From contig JAAEAF010005020.1 in assembly GCA_011037195.1 (NCBI GenBank), forward strand, positions 1-64,000: 64,000 nt of DNA, given 5' to 3'. Origin of the DNA: Triatoma infestans (lineage: Eukaryota; Arthropoda; Insecta; Hemiptera; Reduviidae). The notes below the pieces were generated by a model that made no database searches, was not told the DNA's origin, and saw nothing but the letters and a program-made list of their open reading frames with translations. Below are positions 51,913 to 64,000 of the stretch, piece by piece (position 1 is the stretch's first letter; each line of letters starts with the position of its first letter). Both the position numbers and the translations under genes were made by a program.

Positions 51913-54689
51913 TGAGCGATAATTTGGCGTAGAGTTGCATAGATCTAAGGGTATTACTATACTTAGTATAAATATTTTCCAAAACTCAAAATATGTATTA
52001 AAACAAAAAAATTTCGGATAATGAATTTCCCAGAAAAATTGTACAAATAAAATTCCTATGAATTTTAGGAATTTTAACTAAATACATATAATTCATAGGT
52101 GTAATGTATTTACATAAAGTACGAAGAAAATCTATTGGAGCCATTTGAAGTAAATTATAAAAAACTGAAAAAAACTTTGTAAATTGGTATTTTTAATTGA
52201 CCAGTTTTGAAATGGTTTATATTATGGGTTTAATATCGTATTCTAGTCGACAAATATATAATCGACGTAGCAGTGGTGCGTTTGCGAAAAATATATTTAT
52301 TTTTGGCTTTCCTAGTCTAAATATTATGATGTCTTGACGGACATCTTGCACACCCCTGCACTAGAGCTGTTTGTTGAAATGCCACTTAGAGAAAACTAAT
52401 TAAATTTCTAATTAAACTTTATAGAACAGTTGCTTTTGAGCGCATGCAACTCACAGTTTGCATATCTTTTACTTTGCATATTCCGGTTACCGTTTACCAT
52501 TAATGAAGAATATACTTATTAATAGATAGTACAAACTATTGTTTGGACTGTTATATTTAACACAATTTTTTCATCATATATGTACATATATTTATTTATA
52601 CCGATGCTTATTGCACAATCGTCCTCCTTTGAAATCGCCCCCCCAACTTTCTTTTTATTTGTTTATTTTTTTTTTAAAAAAAAGATACGTTTATACGTTT
52701 ATTTGTGTTACACTTGTGTGTCTACCATCTCAAATTTGATTGAAATGGATAACACGTTGTGCTTTGGTATATCAACGTTGGCCTTGTATGTTACTGAAAT
52801 AGTATTTTTTACCAAATTGTATATGACAGTTCTTTTCAAATATGTTTAGTAATGTTTACCTCATTTGAATAAGACTTTAGTATAAATTTGAACTGTTTAT
52901 TAGAATTTTTTTTTGTTTCTTGATTGTACAGTCATCACCAACATCATCACCCTTCGTTCGAAGACTTCGCACAATTTTCCTTCGCAGAAAGCATACGAAA
53001 GATCAATACATCAATTCATGCATAGATTCAGTCATTGCAATATAAACAAACATTATGATGTAAAATATGAAACATGAAAATTGTTATTTAAAAGAAATAA
53101 AATTCGAAAAATATTCTGGTAAACTGGAACATGGTTCTTATATTATTATACACTATATTCAAATTAGAAACAAATTAATTAAGTGAATAAAGAATAAAAA
53201 AACTGTTTAACTTAAATAAGTTATAACTAAATAAGATCTAAAATAACTAAATGGCTTTCACCTTAGTTTTTCTCAAACCTTAGTGTAGAAAATTGAAATT
53301 CATTTTCGTAGGTCGTACTTAAATTTTTATCAATTAGGAAACATTTATGTCAAAAAATTTATGATTGTAAACCATGTTTATTGTATGATGTCAACTTTAT
53401 TAATCTAAGAGATAAAAGTTTATATGAAATATTTTTCTTTCATACTAAACAGTATTCATTTATTTTATTTTATTTTTAAAAAAGTTGTTTTTCTTGAAAC
53501 TGAAATATTTGACGGCATCGCTAAAAAGTAGCTACTTTTTTGGCCCATGTAGTGTTCACAACGATTTTGGATCCCTTCACAATAAATAAGGAAAAATTGT
53601 TATCTATTTACTACACGCCATAACTACTCGTCTCTGCTTAGGCACTGCATATTGTCACCCATAAACTCACTAGATAGTAACAGCTCTGGAACTGAAAAAT
53701 AGAAATTTATATTCTTAACCAGCTAACTCTTCATACTATGAAGTTAATGGAGAATCATAGCAAGAATCTACATTACACTCATGTGTGAATGTGATGATAA
53801 GACAGATAACATGGGAGCTGCAACTCACCCATAGGCTTTGTATTTTTGTAGTCTAGAGGAGGAATCAAACAACTGGGCGCGTGACGATATACTGCAGGGC
53901 ACAAAGCTGCTATCAACTGACCTCAGTATTTTTATTCCATCAAGAAATCATTCTATTTCGACATGAAAGTTGCCATTTAAATTTTGTTTAAAGAAATAAA
54001 TTAAACATTAAAATGAAATATATGACTGAATTTTCCCCTACATCTTTGATTAAATAGGGTATATGATTTTTCAAGAAAATGACACGTAATTAAAACCATC
54101 TATAGAGTTATATTAATTGTGGTTGCCGACCTTGTTGGATGAATAATCTTTCTAATTTCATAATATTTTTTTTTCTTTATTTATGTCAGTGATTAATTAG
54201 AACACTTTTAATTTCACTCTATTCCTATATTTTCCATAAAAATAAGTTCAAATGTATTGTATTGTTTTATTTTTCTAATTTCCAACTCTATATTTGCAGC
54301 TGCTGTTTAAATTTCGAGCATATTCTTGACCCGATATTTAATCATACGATAAATTATCAGATATGTCTAATATTATTCTATGAGATGCTGTCAGCGTGGA
54401 TTCAAGAATAAATCTGGGTAGAAAAAATGATAATAAAAAATATTGACCAATATAATACATCTAAGGAAATACATAAAGTATTGGCAAGATTTATGATTCA
54501 AAATTGGAGTTACAAATAAATTTACAGGGTCCCTCTATATAAGGACGAGAGATAACGCTTTAAATTTGGGTGAAAGGTTAAAAAGAATCAAAATTGATTA
54601 AAATTCTCTGATAAAATACCATTCCAGTGACTCAAGATCCAAAACTGTTTTTCTGACAGTATTCGGGATTTAAGAGCACAAAGTAACTT
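51913..54689. other. Gene-poor AT-rich stretch
   Basis: I find no splice-flanked coding segment, no repeat shared with the rest of the window and no tRNA-like boxes. Hydrophobic frames at 52540-52850 are T-rich artefacts. Confidence 0.5.
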
Positions 54690-55618
54690 TGAAGAATTGG
54701 AAAGGCAGGAACTTAACTGTCACACACAGTGGGCACAACCTCTATTGGCGCTTACTGAGGTCAATAAAAAAATCTGCCCTCCTCAGGAACTGAAATGCCC
54801 TGGGCTCTTGAAACCATCAACGAGCACTATCCTTCCTCTTCTTGGATACACAGCTATACCAATGGCTCTGCCGAAGAAACAAGCCACAGTGGAGTAGCCT
54901 TGAGTTTTGTCTGTTTTAAATTGTCTGCTGCAGTCGGAAGATTAGCATCAAATTTTGATGCAGACTTATATGCTATTGCAATGCTTTAGAAGAGGTAGTT
55001 GCCAGTTATATAAATAAAGGAGTGATATTCGCACACTATCAGGCAGCAATTATTGCGTGACTAGCCATGAATAAATTGCCATGAATAAGATTATACATTC
55101 GTAAAGAGAATTGTATGACTAAAAGTTCTTAATTGTTAAAAATATCTGGGAGTCAGCTCACTTTCAACTTAACACCCAATGAATCAGAACAACATGGGGA
55201 TATACAGCTGAGGCAGAGTAAGGATGTTGCGTTCAGTGGATGTCTGGTCATGTTGGGATTCAGGGAAATGAGGAAGCTGACCGATTAGCTGAAGATAAGC
55301 CAAGGAAGCTCAACCGGAAGTCCCATTTATACTTCTTACTGCAAAGCGAGAAATCGATTGCTTGGAAGCCTTAGAGAGGATCAATGAAAGAAAGCGGAGG
55401 GGAAGCAATGAATTTCGCTTGTGGATCCCTGAGGAAGATTTCTCTCTGATCTGCCCAAGTGTACAGCAGTGGCATATTTTCGTACCCTAAACGGGCCCGA
55501 TTACCTGCAGAAACACCTCCACAAAATTGGTGCTATGGCCAATAACATCTACATTCTTTGCAGCGGAGATGTTATGGACGGTGATCATCTATACACGTGC
55601 CCTGGAATTCAAGTTATG
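54690..55618 (+). pseudogene. LINE RNase H and C-terminal zinc tail, decayed
   Basis: HSYTNGSAEETSHSGVALSF (N in place of the first catalytic Asp) and ASNFDADLYAIAML (the Glu-bearing helix is altered) form the RNase H start. QWMSGHVGIQGNEEADRLAE is its C-terminal motif. VAYFRTLNGPDYLQKHLHKI, NNIYILCSGDVMDGDHLYTC and PGIQVM give the zinc-binding tail. Frames shift several times between them. The 3' region continues as the direct repeat at 55618. Confidence 0.78.
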
Positions 55619-56086
55619 TAAAACTGCTATTTTTTTATTGGCTTGCTAGAATCAAATGGCTAAAGTTGCCAACGACCGCAAGGATGTAGGGGGAAAAGAA
55701 GACTTAACATAGAGATATTTGATGGTCATAGAGAGGACTGAATACTCCAAATATAACTAAATAGCGGATTATTAGTTTTAAATAATCTTTCTTTTAATTA
55801 ATTTGTATAAATTGAAGTAAGAGGAAATCGTGTTCTACACCAGATTTTTACAAAAATAATTTCTATCGACCGCTACGGTGCCCTCGCTAGTTACGCTACT
55901 CTGAGTAATAATAAAAAAAGGAGCGCATAAAATATGTATATTAAATATTTCTGAACTTAATTGTTACCTCGTGAAATAATTGTACAAAGTTTAAGGATAT
56001 ATCATAGTCGGAAAATCTAATATAAAATATAAGAACTATAATATAATATAAAATACGTGAGTGTTGTAAATTGTAGTAAAACCACA
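55618..56086 (+). repeat. LINE 3' region, copy R1
   Basis: AAAACTGCTATTTTTTTATT to GTTGTAAATTGTAGTAAAAC. It matches 59871-60862, where it is split by 540 extra bases. It includes GTGTTCTACACCAGATTTTT, reminiscent of the family X end. Confidence 0.85.
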
Positions 56087-56649
56087 AAAACCCGATGACG
56101 ATGCGGTGACCTAGCGAACAAGTGCCACCAGTAAGTATGAACTGCCCCATGGTGCCTTGCATGTGTAATGTATTGGTGTGATGATGTACATGTGGTAGCT
56201 GGTTGTGTAGCACGAGCGGATTTGTATGAAGGGCTTGTAAGTATGTAAGTATGTAGTAAGAATGAAGTGTTAGCAATAATAAAGAAGTCACACTGTTTTT
56301 CAAAAGATATATTCTCTAAGAGAAATTGAGTTACTTTAGTTTATCACAACAATATGCTTATAAATTAATTGGAATAAACTCTTAAAACTTGATACTGGCT
56401 CTGATGTTTTCAACTTGGTAGCTAGAACGAGTCTGTCTTAAAATATCTTTTCTCTTTGTCCGTTTAGTGCCTCCCTTGTGAGGAGAAGGGGATAGAACAA
56501 AGCCATAAAGGTTCTTGGACATTCCTAGTAACTGTACTTGTATTACCTGGCTGGTCCTTTGCAAGGGAATGTCACATATTTTGATAATTTAGATTTATTT
56601 AAAAATTAATATTATTTCAAGTTTCTTGCATCCATCACACATGTTTAGG
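56087..56649. other. Spacer between LINE 3' repeat and RTE 5' UTR
   Basis: It contains a short AAGTATGTAAGTATGTAG run near 56237 and no gene that I can recognise. Confidence 0.4.
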
Positions 56650-59600
56650 GGTTGGGACTTCAAAGGGAAGGAGAAAGAAAACTTCGATATAAAACCGGGG
56701 TAGGCCAGGCTTCGTAACTGTAGTGAAAGTAGTTGGCCTAAGGGAGGGAAATCCTGATTAAAAATGACCTGGTCCTCCAGGTTGGGGGTTGTGTGTGGGG
56801 TCAACCACGTAAAAAAAACTTATGTTAAGAAAAACGAACAAGGAATGCTGGCTGATCTTAATAGTGAAAGACGTATACGCCCACAAAGGAAAAAATGGAA
56901 AAAGTTGGACACTACACTAGCCACGTGGAATATAAATAGTTAAGACCGCGCAAAATGAACGAAATTGCTGACGAATTATCAAAATATCGAATAGACATTG
57001 CTGCTTTGCAGGAGATAAGGTGGCAAGGGAGTGGTAGGATAGACAAAAAAGAGTTTTCTTTATTACATAGCGGTCCCGATAAACGTACTGCCCAAGCAGG
57101 AACGTTTTTTTTTTTATCAATAAATCAACGATGAAATCTCTGTTGAGCTTTGAACCAATATCTGCGTGACTGTGTAAAATTAGAATTAAAGGAAAATTTC
57201 GGAATTTAACCATCTTTGCAGCTTACGCTCCAACTGAGGAAGCTGAAGAATGCATTAAAGAAGAATTCTATGACATATTGTCCAGAAATATTGAGAAGGT
57301 ACCAAAATACGATTCAATTATATTGGTCGGTGACTTTAATGCCAAAATTGGCAAGGAAGAATCTTTAAAACCGGTGGCGGGAGAGTACACTTTGCATGAA
57401 ACAACCAATGAGAATGGGATGATGTTAGCGCATCTCGCTGCAATGCGTAGACTGTTCATAAAAAGTGCGTACTTCCCGCATAAAAATATTCACAAAGGAA
57501 CTTGGGTAGTGCCCGGAGGAAAGATAATAAACCAAATTGACCATGTACTAGTATCAAATAGGCATGCATCTCGTATTATTGATGTCAGGGGCATGAGAGG
57601 ACCGAGCTGCGATTCCGACCACTACCTTGTAAAAGCCGTATTAAGACAAAAAATTTCAAAAATATCAACCCCTAAAACAATTAGAAAAACGAAATGGGAT
57701 ATTGAAAGACTAAAAAGCGATGAAGATTGCGATAGATATCATTAAGCATTGGATAGTGAGATAAAAAAGGTGGAAGAAATTAATCGGACGGGCAGTGGAA
57801 GTGATGCTGAGGGAAGATGGAGTTTTATTAAAGGAACGATAAGCCGGGTGGCTGAGGAAGTGCTGGGTACTGTAAAAAAGGAAAGGAATGAAGATTGGTT
57901 CAACGATGAGTGTAGATCTGCTATAGATAGAAGAAATCTAGCAAGACAAAAAATGTTACAAAGGAATACTAGGCAAAACTATGTAAATTTTTCCTTACTG
58001 AGGAAGGAGGCTAAGAAGATATGTAGGCAAGCAAAAAAGAAAATGATAAATGAGAAAATAGAGAATATAGAACATTTGAATCTAGAACTCAATAATCGAA
58101 AATTTTATAAGGAAATAGACTGGTTTAGGAAAGGCTTTGAGCCGAAATTTAATGGATGTAGAAGCAGAGATGGAAAACTCATAGAAGGTGACGAAAACAT
58201 ATTGAAACGCTGGACTGAACATTTTATCGAATTATTGAACATAGATAGTGTTCGTGATGCGGAGTGGGAGTGGGTTGACAAAGGCGATCAGCAACCAGAA
58301 CTGAGATTCCTACTAGGCAGGAAGTGTTGGATTGTATTATAGCATTAAAAAATTATAAGGCACCCGGGGAAGATAAATTGGTAGCTGAGCTGATCAAATA
58401 TAGTAGTACAAAAATAATAGATCTCATATACGAACTAATATGTGAAATATGGATTAAAGAGGCCATCCCTAAAGACTGGTATGTAGGATTAGTATGCCCT
58501 TATTCAAAAAAGGGAATAGAGATCAATGTAATAATTACAGAGGAATTTCGTTACTGGAGTACTTTATAAATTGCTCTCCAATCTGATATTAAAAAAGTTA
58601 AACCTACATACAGAAAAAATATTGGGTGACTACCAATGTGGGTTTCGCCTTGGTAGAAGTACAATCGATCAAATCTTCGCGCTCCGGCAGACAATGGAAA
58701 TCTGCTATGAATATGATATAGACCTCCACCTGCTTTTCATCGACTATAAACAAGCATTCGACAGTGTGAAGAGAACGGCTCTCTTAAACTCCCTTAAGGA
58801 ACATGGGATACCGAATAAATTAATACGATTGATTCGTATGACCTGGAGGGATGCCTGTGCTAAGGTAATGATAGGCAATAGAGTCGGAGATCCTTTCGAC
58901 GTACTATCTGGCGTGAGGTAATGAGATGCCCTGTCAGCCACGCTTTTTAATGTGGCTCTCCATACTGTAGTGAAGAATGCAATTAAATGTGGAACGGTGC
59001 TTGATAAAACCTGGCAAGTATATGCGTATGCCGATGACTTGGGGCTAAAAGTGGGTCAGCGCTAGACGAAGCATTCAAACTAATTTTATCTAATGGCCAG
59101 AAAGTAGGGCTTATAATAAATGAAAATAAAACCAAATATATAATGTCCTCAAGGACAGGTAATAGCAGAATGACTAGCATTAAACTACAAGGCTTCACGT
59201 TTGAAAAAATATCTTCCTTCTCATAACTGGGATCTTTCGTCAATAATGAAAACAAAGTTAGTGCCGAAATTGAAAGAAGACTGATGGCTGGAAATAGAGC
59301 ATATTTTGCTAATCTTAAACTTTTTAGATCCCAGTTGATTTCTAGAAAAACTAAAATTAAACTTTATAAAACATTGATCAGGCCAGTGATTACTTATGGC
59401 GCAGAAACCTGGTGTCTGCCAGCAGACTATGTTCAGAAGCTGATAGCTTTTGAGAGAAAAATAATAAGACGTATATATGGAGCAACACAGGTTAATGGTC
59501 GATGGAAATTAAGAAATAATCAAGAAATTGAGCAGATACTAGAGAATGAGGATATAATTAACTTTATAAAAGCTGGAAGACTCCGTTGGGCTGGTCACGC

Positions 59601-59840
59601 TATACGGATGGACGAAACGAGAATGCCAAAAAGAATATTAGAGGCTAAAGTAATTGATAGAAAAAGAAGAAGAGGGCGACCGAGAAGTAGATGGAAGGAT
59701 GAAGTGGACAGGGATGCCAGGACGCTGGGAGTGACGAACTGGATGAGGGCAGCTATGGATAGAGAGAATTGGTGAGGGATAGTTCGTAAGGCCAAGGGTC
59801 ACCCCGACCTGTAGAGCAAGGGAATAAGTAAGTAAGTAAT
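56650..59840 (+). mobile_element. RTE-clade LINE, near full length
   Basis: The 5' UTR has the RTE-type block CTGGTCCTCCAGGTTGGGGG followed by GTGGGGTCAACCACGTAAAA. A single endonuclease-RT frame follows. The element ends in a short tandem repeat, AAGTAAGTAAGTAAT, rather than poly(A), as RTE elements commonly do. The start near 56650 is estimated from the 5' UTR block. No target duplication was found. Confidence 0.83.
56915..59775 (+). pseudogene. RTE endonuclease-reverse transcriptase, interrupted
   Basis: Apurinic-type endonuclease first: LATWN, IDIAALQEIRWQGSGRIDKK (catalytic Glu), AAYAPTEEAEE, SIILVGDFNAKIGKEE (Asp/Asn), NQIDHVLVSN and SDHYLV (His). The linker is next, from 57749. The RT then has NYKAPGEDKLVAELIKYS, GDYQCGFRLGRSTIDQIFAL, LHLLFIDYKQAFDSVKR (first Asp) and the YADD box at 59027-59038. 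The C terminus follows with RPVITYGAETWCLP, AGRLRWAGHAIRMDETRMPK and RRRGRPRSRWKDEVDRD. Defects: a frameshift near 56930, an expanded T-run near 57110, stops near 57170, at 57743 and at 58919, and shifts near 58300, 58530 and 59040. All active-site motifs are still readable, so loss of function is probably recent. Confidence 0.88.
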
Positions 59841-59870
59841 CGGGCCCGAAACTTCCACATAACTACTATA

Positions 59871-60862
59871 TGAAAACTGCTATTTTTTATTGGCTTGCTA
59901 GAATCAAATGGCTAAGGTTGCCAACGACCACAAGGGTATAGGGAGAAAAGAAGACTCAACATAGAAATATTTGATGGTCATACGGAGGACTGAATACTCC
60001 AAATAGTGACTGGAAGTGGAGTTTACAATAGGAATAAAATTATGGATAGTTCAACAAGAGATCTGTTGCAGTCATAATTAAATCCTTTAAAATTTTGGTA
60101 GATGATTTGCATCCAGTTTCCGAAAGTAGCATCAAATAGATAAACTAGGTGGGCCAGTACTTATGATTATGCCATAAAATACCATCATTTGATAAAAATC
60201 TAGGAAGAGAAACAAATTTGTTTCTCTAGCCAATGGAAGAAAACAAGGATTGCCTAATCTAGAAAGATAGATTAGGTAATGCAGCAAAATTTCCGTATTC
60301 AAAAAGAAAGAAAAAGAAAAAAGAATTAACACCCTATTATAAAAAAAATCGAAGAGGGATGAACTGTCACTCGAAGTAAAACACATCTTTGTCAAGGAGG
60401 ATCGTAGTGCCAGAGAAACTTGGAAGACCATCCGAGGACCCGCGATGAAAAAAGTCCAGATTTCACGTTTGATGTCCCGACATATACTCCCATGTGGAAC
60501 AATTGTGCAGGGTTGTTATGGATATGAAGACAAATTATAGAGATATAGCGGATTATTAGTTTTAAATAATCTTTCTTTTAATTAATTTGTATTAGTTGAA
60601 GTAAGAGGAAATCGTGTTCTACACCAGATTTTTACAAAAATAATTTGTATCCACCGCTACGGTGCCATCCCTAGTTACGCTACTCTGAGTAATAAAAAAA
60701 GGAGCTCATAAAATATGTATATTAAATATTTCTGGACTTAATTATTACCTTGTGAAATAATTGCACAAAGTATAAGGATATATCATAGTCGGAAAATCTA
60801 ATATAAAATATCAGAACTATAATATAATATAAAATACGTGAGTGTTGTAAATTGTAGTAAAA
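59871..60862 (+). repeat. LINE 3' region, copy R2, split by a 540-bp insert
   Basis: 59871-60005 matches 55618-55753 and 60545-60862 matches 55761-56086. Bases 60006-60544 have no counterpart in R1 and carry two palindromes. The copy begins right after the RTE tail. Confidence 0.85.
60206..60280. repeat. Two adjacent palindromes
   Basis: A perfect 22-base palindrome at 60206-60227 (AGAGAAACAAA and its complement) is followed by a hairpin at 60250-60280. The hairpin has 12-base arms (TGCCTAATCT side) with one mismatch and the loop AGAAAGAT. Both lie in the extra 540 bp of copy R2. Confidence 0.85.
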
Positions 60863-62678
60863 CTGAATTAGGTTACAAGATGAACTAGTACAAAGGCCAA
60901 CTATTTTCTCCATCGTTCAAGGCTATTTAATCCTAACAAACAGTAACACTTTCCCTTTGACTTTGAAAACTATCAGAATGTTTCAATACACAAAACATTA
61001 CCAAATAGGTTTATAAAAGGAAAAAAAATTATTACCGAAATAAAAAGCGTTGCTAACATAACAGGTTTCCGTAATCATATTACACACTATTTACAATCAG
61101 AATTTATAACGACGGAAATAAAAAGAACATAGATAGATAGGAAAGGTCTTTTCAGTTCGATATGGATGCATTTCTTAAGAATAATAATAATCTGCCATCC
61201 TTCATGGTCCATCGATTTCTATAAATTGCGTACAAATTTGTACATTTGTTATGTCATTAGTTATGTATATGTTTCGTTATACTTATTTTTTATATTTGTT
61301 TATTTTTTTTTTTTTCCAGTTTATTCACAGTTTGCTTTTATAGTAATGTTTACTGACAATCAAACACCAAGTTTAGGATGGAATTCATTTTGTTAAATGT
61401 CTTAAAAGTCTATTATACTTCTGTAATGTTGCCACACAAATCAGATTACATCAATTTTTTATTTTCGTATAAGGAAACCTAGTTTATAAGCTTTCCTAAA
61501 AACTGCTCTTGTACTAGACATTTAAGAAAATATTGTTATTGATAACAAATGATAAATTATAAGAATTTTTACAAACATTGTCAAATTATAATTGGCAGTT
61601 ACTAGAAAGGCGACACCTATATTTCCATATCTTGAAATGAAAAAAAAAATCTGGTTTGGAGCAAAGTCACATGACTTTCTCTTAATGCAGTTAATACAAT
61701 GGTAAAATTGACAAATTCTCTTTAAACTTGAAAATATTTACTCAATTGTTCTAACATAATTATAAAGGGTGTAGGGTATATTATAAATATCAGTGCCAAT
61801 GAGTAAAGTAAAATAATGCCTATTTTTTCAAATAGGCTTAATGTCCAACTACCAAATTAGGTGTCATGGAGAGCACCTACTTTACCTATTAAAATTTCTT
61901 CAACGAATGTAAAATTTAGCCAATAAATAAAATAAAAATCACAAAAATAGAGTACTTAAATAAAATTTTTATTATATAACCTAAAAATCTGGTGTAAAAT
62001 ACTTTCTCTCATTCCAATTTTCATATGTAGTTACATTCATATTCTTTAGCTTTTCGAACTCTAATATATATCGCATTATTATAATTTATTCTTATCTATT
62101 TCTTCTATTTATAATTTGTTTGATTGCACTAATAATTAGTTCGATTCCTTTTTGTTATGCTGTTGTGAGTAACTAGATTTTGATTGCATTAACTCATGCA
62201 TAGATTTCCAACTTTAAAGTACTCTTTCGATAATGAGATGTTTGTATGGCAAAGGCCAGAGGAGTTTTTATAGAAAAAGAATTCTTTGTTGCTCTACGTT
62301 TCTCAGCGTACGTTTCTCTACGGTTCTAACGGGTACTTTTCTCAGTACTCTTTCAATTCTTTCTGTACTAAGCCATAAAACTAATAATTTTTTGTGTACA
62401 TAAAACTAATTCTCTTCTACTTTTTTTACTTTTTTTCAATAATGGAATGAAAATGCTGAATTTTTTCTTTACAACTCACATTAATGTGGGATTTAGGAAC
62501 AATGTTTACAGTGAAAGACCGTTAGCTATAAATAATAATTTAATAATTCAAAATAATACCCGTCAACTATAATAACCAATAGTTAAATTGAACAACTCAA
62601 AATAATATTCTACTTATATTTCAATTCACCCGGTTACCTGTATAAACACCATTAATTAACTATATTAAATACAACGAG
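60863..62678. other. AT-rich, two family X-type ends, no gene
   Basis: AAATCTGGTTTGGAGCAAAG then TCACATGACTTTCTCTTAAT at 61648-61690, and AAATCTGGTGTAAAATACTT at 61983-62005. Otherwise no motif. Confidence 0.5.
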
Positions 62679-62933
62679 ACACACACACACACTTTTTTTT
62701 TTATAATTCAAAAAAACCATACGGTAATTTTATTGTCATCACCATAACAACACACACATACACACACACACACACACACACAGCCCTTATTATTTTCTAG
62801 CACCTAACGCTGCACCTAGCTGCTTGACTGGACGATTAGTCCCCCACATTAATTATATAAAACAATAAATATAATATAAAGTGGTTTTTAGCAAATGGTC
62901 TGTGTGTGTGTGTGTGTGTGTGTGTATGTGAAC
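62679..62933. repeat. CA/TG microsatellites
   Basis: (CA)n runs at 62679-62692 and 62750-62782 face a (TG)n run at 62900-62926, the latter opening a family X copy. Confidence 0.9.
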
Positions 62934-63790
62934 AGCATAGCTCAAAAACGAAAAACCGTAGAAAGTTGAAACTTGATATTCCGTTTAGGTATCACCATGC
63001 GATCAGACACTACGTTATCTGTCAAAATTCCTCAACCGGAAGTACCACTTTACTAGTTGGATTTTTTACTTTTTTGCGATTTTCTCCAAAATGGCTCCGA
63101 CGATTTTTTTTAAACTTGAAACATCAACCACACATACAAACAACTACAACTTTTATTTGAAACATTTCTCCGGAAAAATGCAATGAAGGGCACTTTTGGG
63201 AGAAGGGTGTGGTTAGGTTTCCATCTAAAGTGCTATTTCAGTTTATTAGACAATTCTGTCATCTAAATAATGTTAATTAGAATTAAATATGTTGTTGAAA
63301 TTCCGAGTTTGAAAAAAATTGGATAACCGGAAGTGCGTTTACTTTACCACTTTATTAAATGATTTATTCACTTTTTCGCAATTTTCTCAAAAATGGCTTC
63401 GACGATTTTTTTGAAACTTCATATATAAATTAAACATGCAAAGATCTACATCTTTTATTTAAAACATTTCTTTGGGAAAATTCTTTTAAGGGCACTTTTA
63501 GGGGAGGGGTGGGGTTATGTTTTTCTCTAAAGTGCTATCATAGTTGATTATACAATTCTATCATCCAAACATAATTAATTAGAAATAAATAGATGGCCAA
63601 AATTCCGAGTTTTAAGAAAATTAGTAAACCGGAAGTGCGCTTTTACTGAACTGTTTTTTCAATTTTCGACGTATTTCGTTAAATTTGGTACACAAACTAT
63701 AACATTTGTCACTTATAATTTTGAGAACAGGAGTAAGAGAAAGTTGTGTGAGTGTTTCAAACCAGATTTTTTTTTTTTTATAAAAAGAAA
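62934..63790 (+). repeat. Family X element with three internal subrepeats
   Basis: CCGGAAGT marks recur at 63036, 63327 and 63629, spacing 291 and 302 bases. Each is followed by a TTTTTxGCGATTTTCTC-like line, an ATGGCTxCGACGATTTTTTT line and a CTTTTATTTxAAACATTTCT line. The copy ends with AGGAGTAAGAGAAAGT, TGTGTGAGTGTTTCAAACCA and a long T-run at 63764-63779. No reading frame explains the conservation. Confidence 0.75.
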
Positions 63791-64000
63791 ATTCTATTGC
63801 AAAATTTGATAATTTATAAAATACTTCCGTAGGGAAAATTAGAAAAAAAATTCTAAACTAGATTTTTCATAGAAATAATTAGCTATACATAATTAACCAG
63901 TCACAGTGTAAGAAGAGAAGTTGTGAAATATGTATGTATGTTAGACCAATCAGAAATTTAGAATTGTCAGGTGGACCATGATTGCATTAGCTCATGTACT

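Noticed and set aside
52539..52849. Small membrane protein candidates
   Set aside because: T-rich overlapping frames without start context, splice signals or family resemblance.
63720..63790. Helitron 3' end
   Set aside because: The hairpin fits but no CTRR terminus follows, and no AT host-site insertion pattern was seen.

Overview
This is AT-rich eukaryotic nuclear DNA, most likely from an insect; a hemipteran-type repeat profile is my inference, not proven. Host genes have short exons with GT..AG introns, and most of the remaining sequence is mobile-element debris from many classes. There is no operon structure and no CRISPR array.

Host genes. Three intron-containing genes can be modelled, all on the minus strand. 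(1) Sec61 alpha, the protein-conducting channel of the ER translocon, has nine coding exons between 16009 and 9233. They sum to 476 codons, equal in length to animal Sec61 alpha. (2) Mitochondrial ribosomal protein uS15m (mRpS15) has four exons between 26455 and 21186, giving 277 aa. (3) An ankyrin-repeat gene has thirteen phase-compatible exons between 48310 and 37218, giving 737 aa. Its name is uncertain; a BARD1/TONSL/SLF1-type ankyrin module is the closest pattern I recognise.

Layout. 1-2.9 kb: the 3' end of a Penelope-like element (GIY-YIG domain), a 409-bp tandem duplication, and LTR fragments carrying hammerhead-ribozyme-like motifs. 3-7.1 kb: a truncated Ty3/gypsy element on the minus strand with a primer-binding site, then a tRNA-derived SINE. 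7.4-16 kb: Sec61 alpha plus a direct 0.87-kb duplication that placed part of its exon 8 downstream of its 3' end. 20.7-26.5 kb: an inverted pair of hammerhead-bearing repeats and mRpS15, with a Tc1-like transposon in its last intron. 28-36 kb: a Tc1 pseudogene split by a LINE insertion with a 17-bp target duplication, a near-identical second LINE copy, and a solo LTR with a 5-bp target duplication. 37-48 kb: the ankyrin gene; its 5.7-kb intron holds a PIF/Harbinger transposase and an opposite-strand MADF-BESS gene that interleave, an inverted hammerhead pair and a Jockey-type RT fragment. 48.8-64 kb: decayed LINE 3' ends, an RTE-clade LINE at 56.6-59.8 kb, and copies of a noncoding repeat with internal ~300-bp subrepeats, microsatellites and a conserved terminal hairpin (called family X here).

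How the parts relate. The three host genes serve unrelated housekeeping roles, and nothing suggests coordination. The main biological signal is transposon ecology: ribozyme-bearing Penelope LTR pieces in several orientations, nested insertions datable by target duplications, and an interdigitated Harbinger two-gene element. I see no defence or biosynthetic system.
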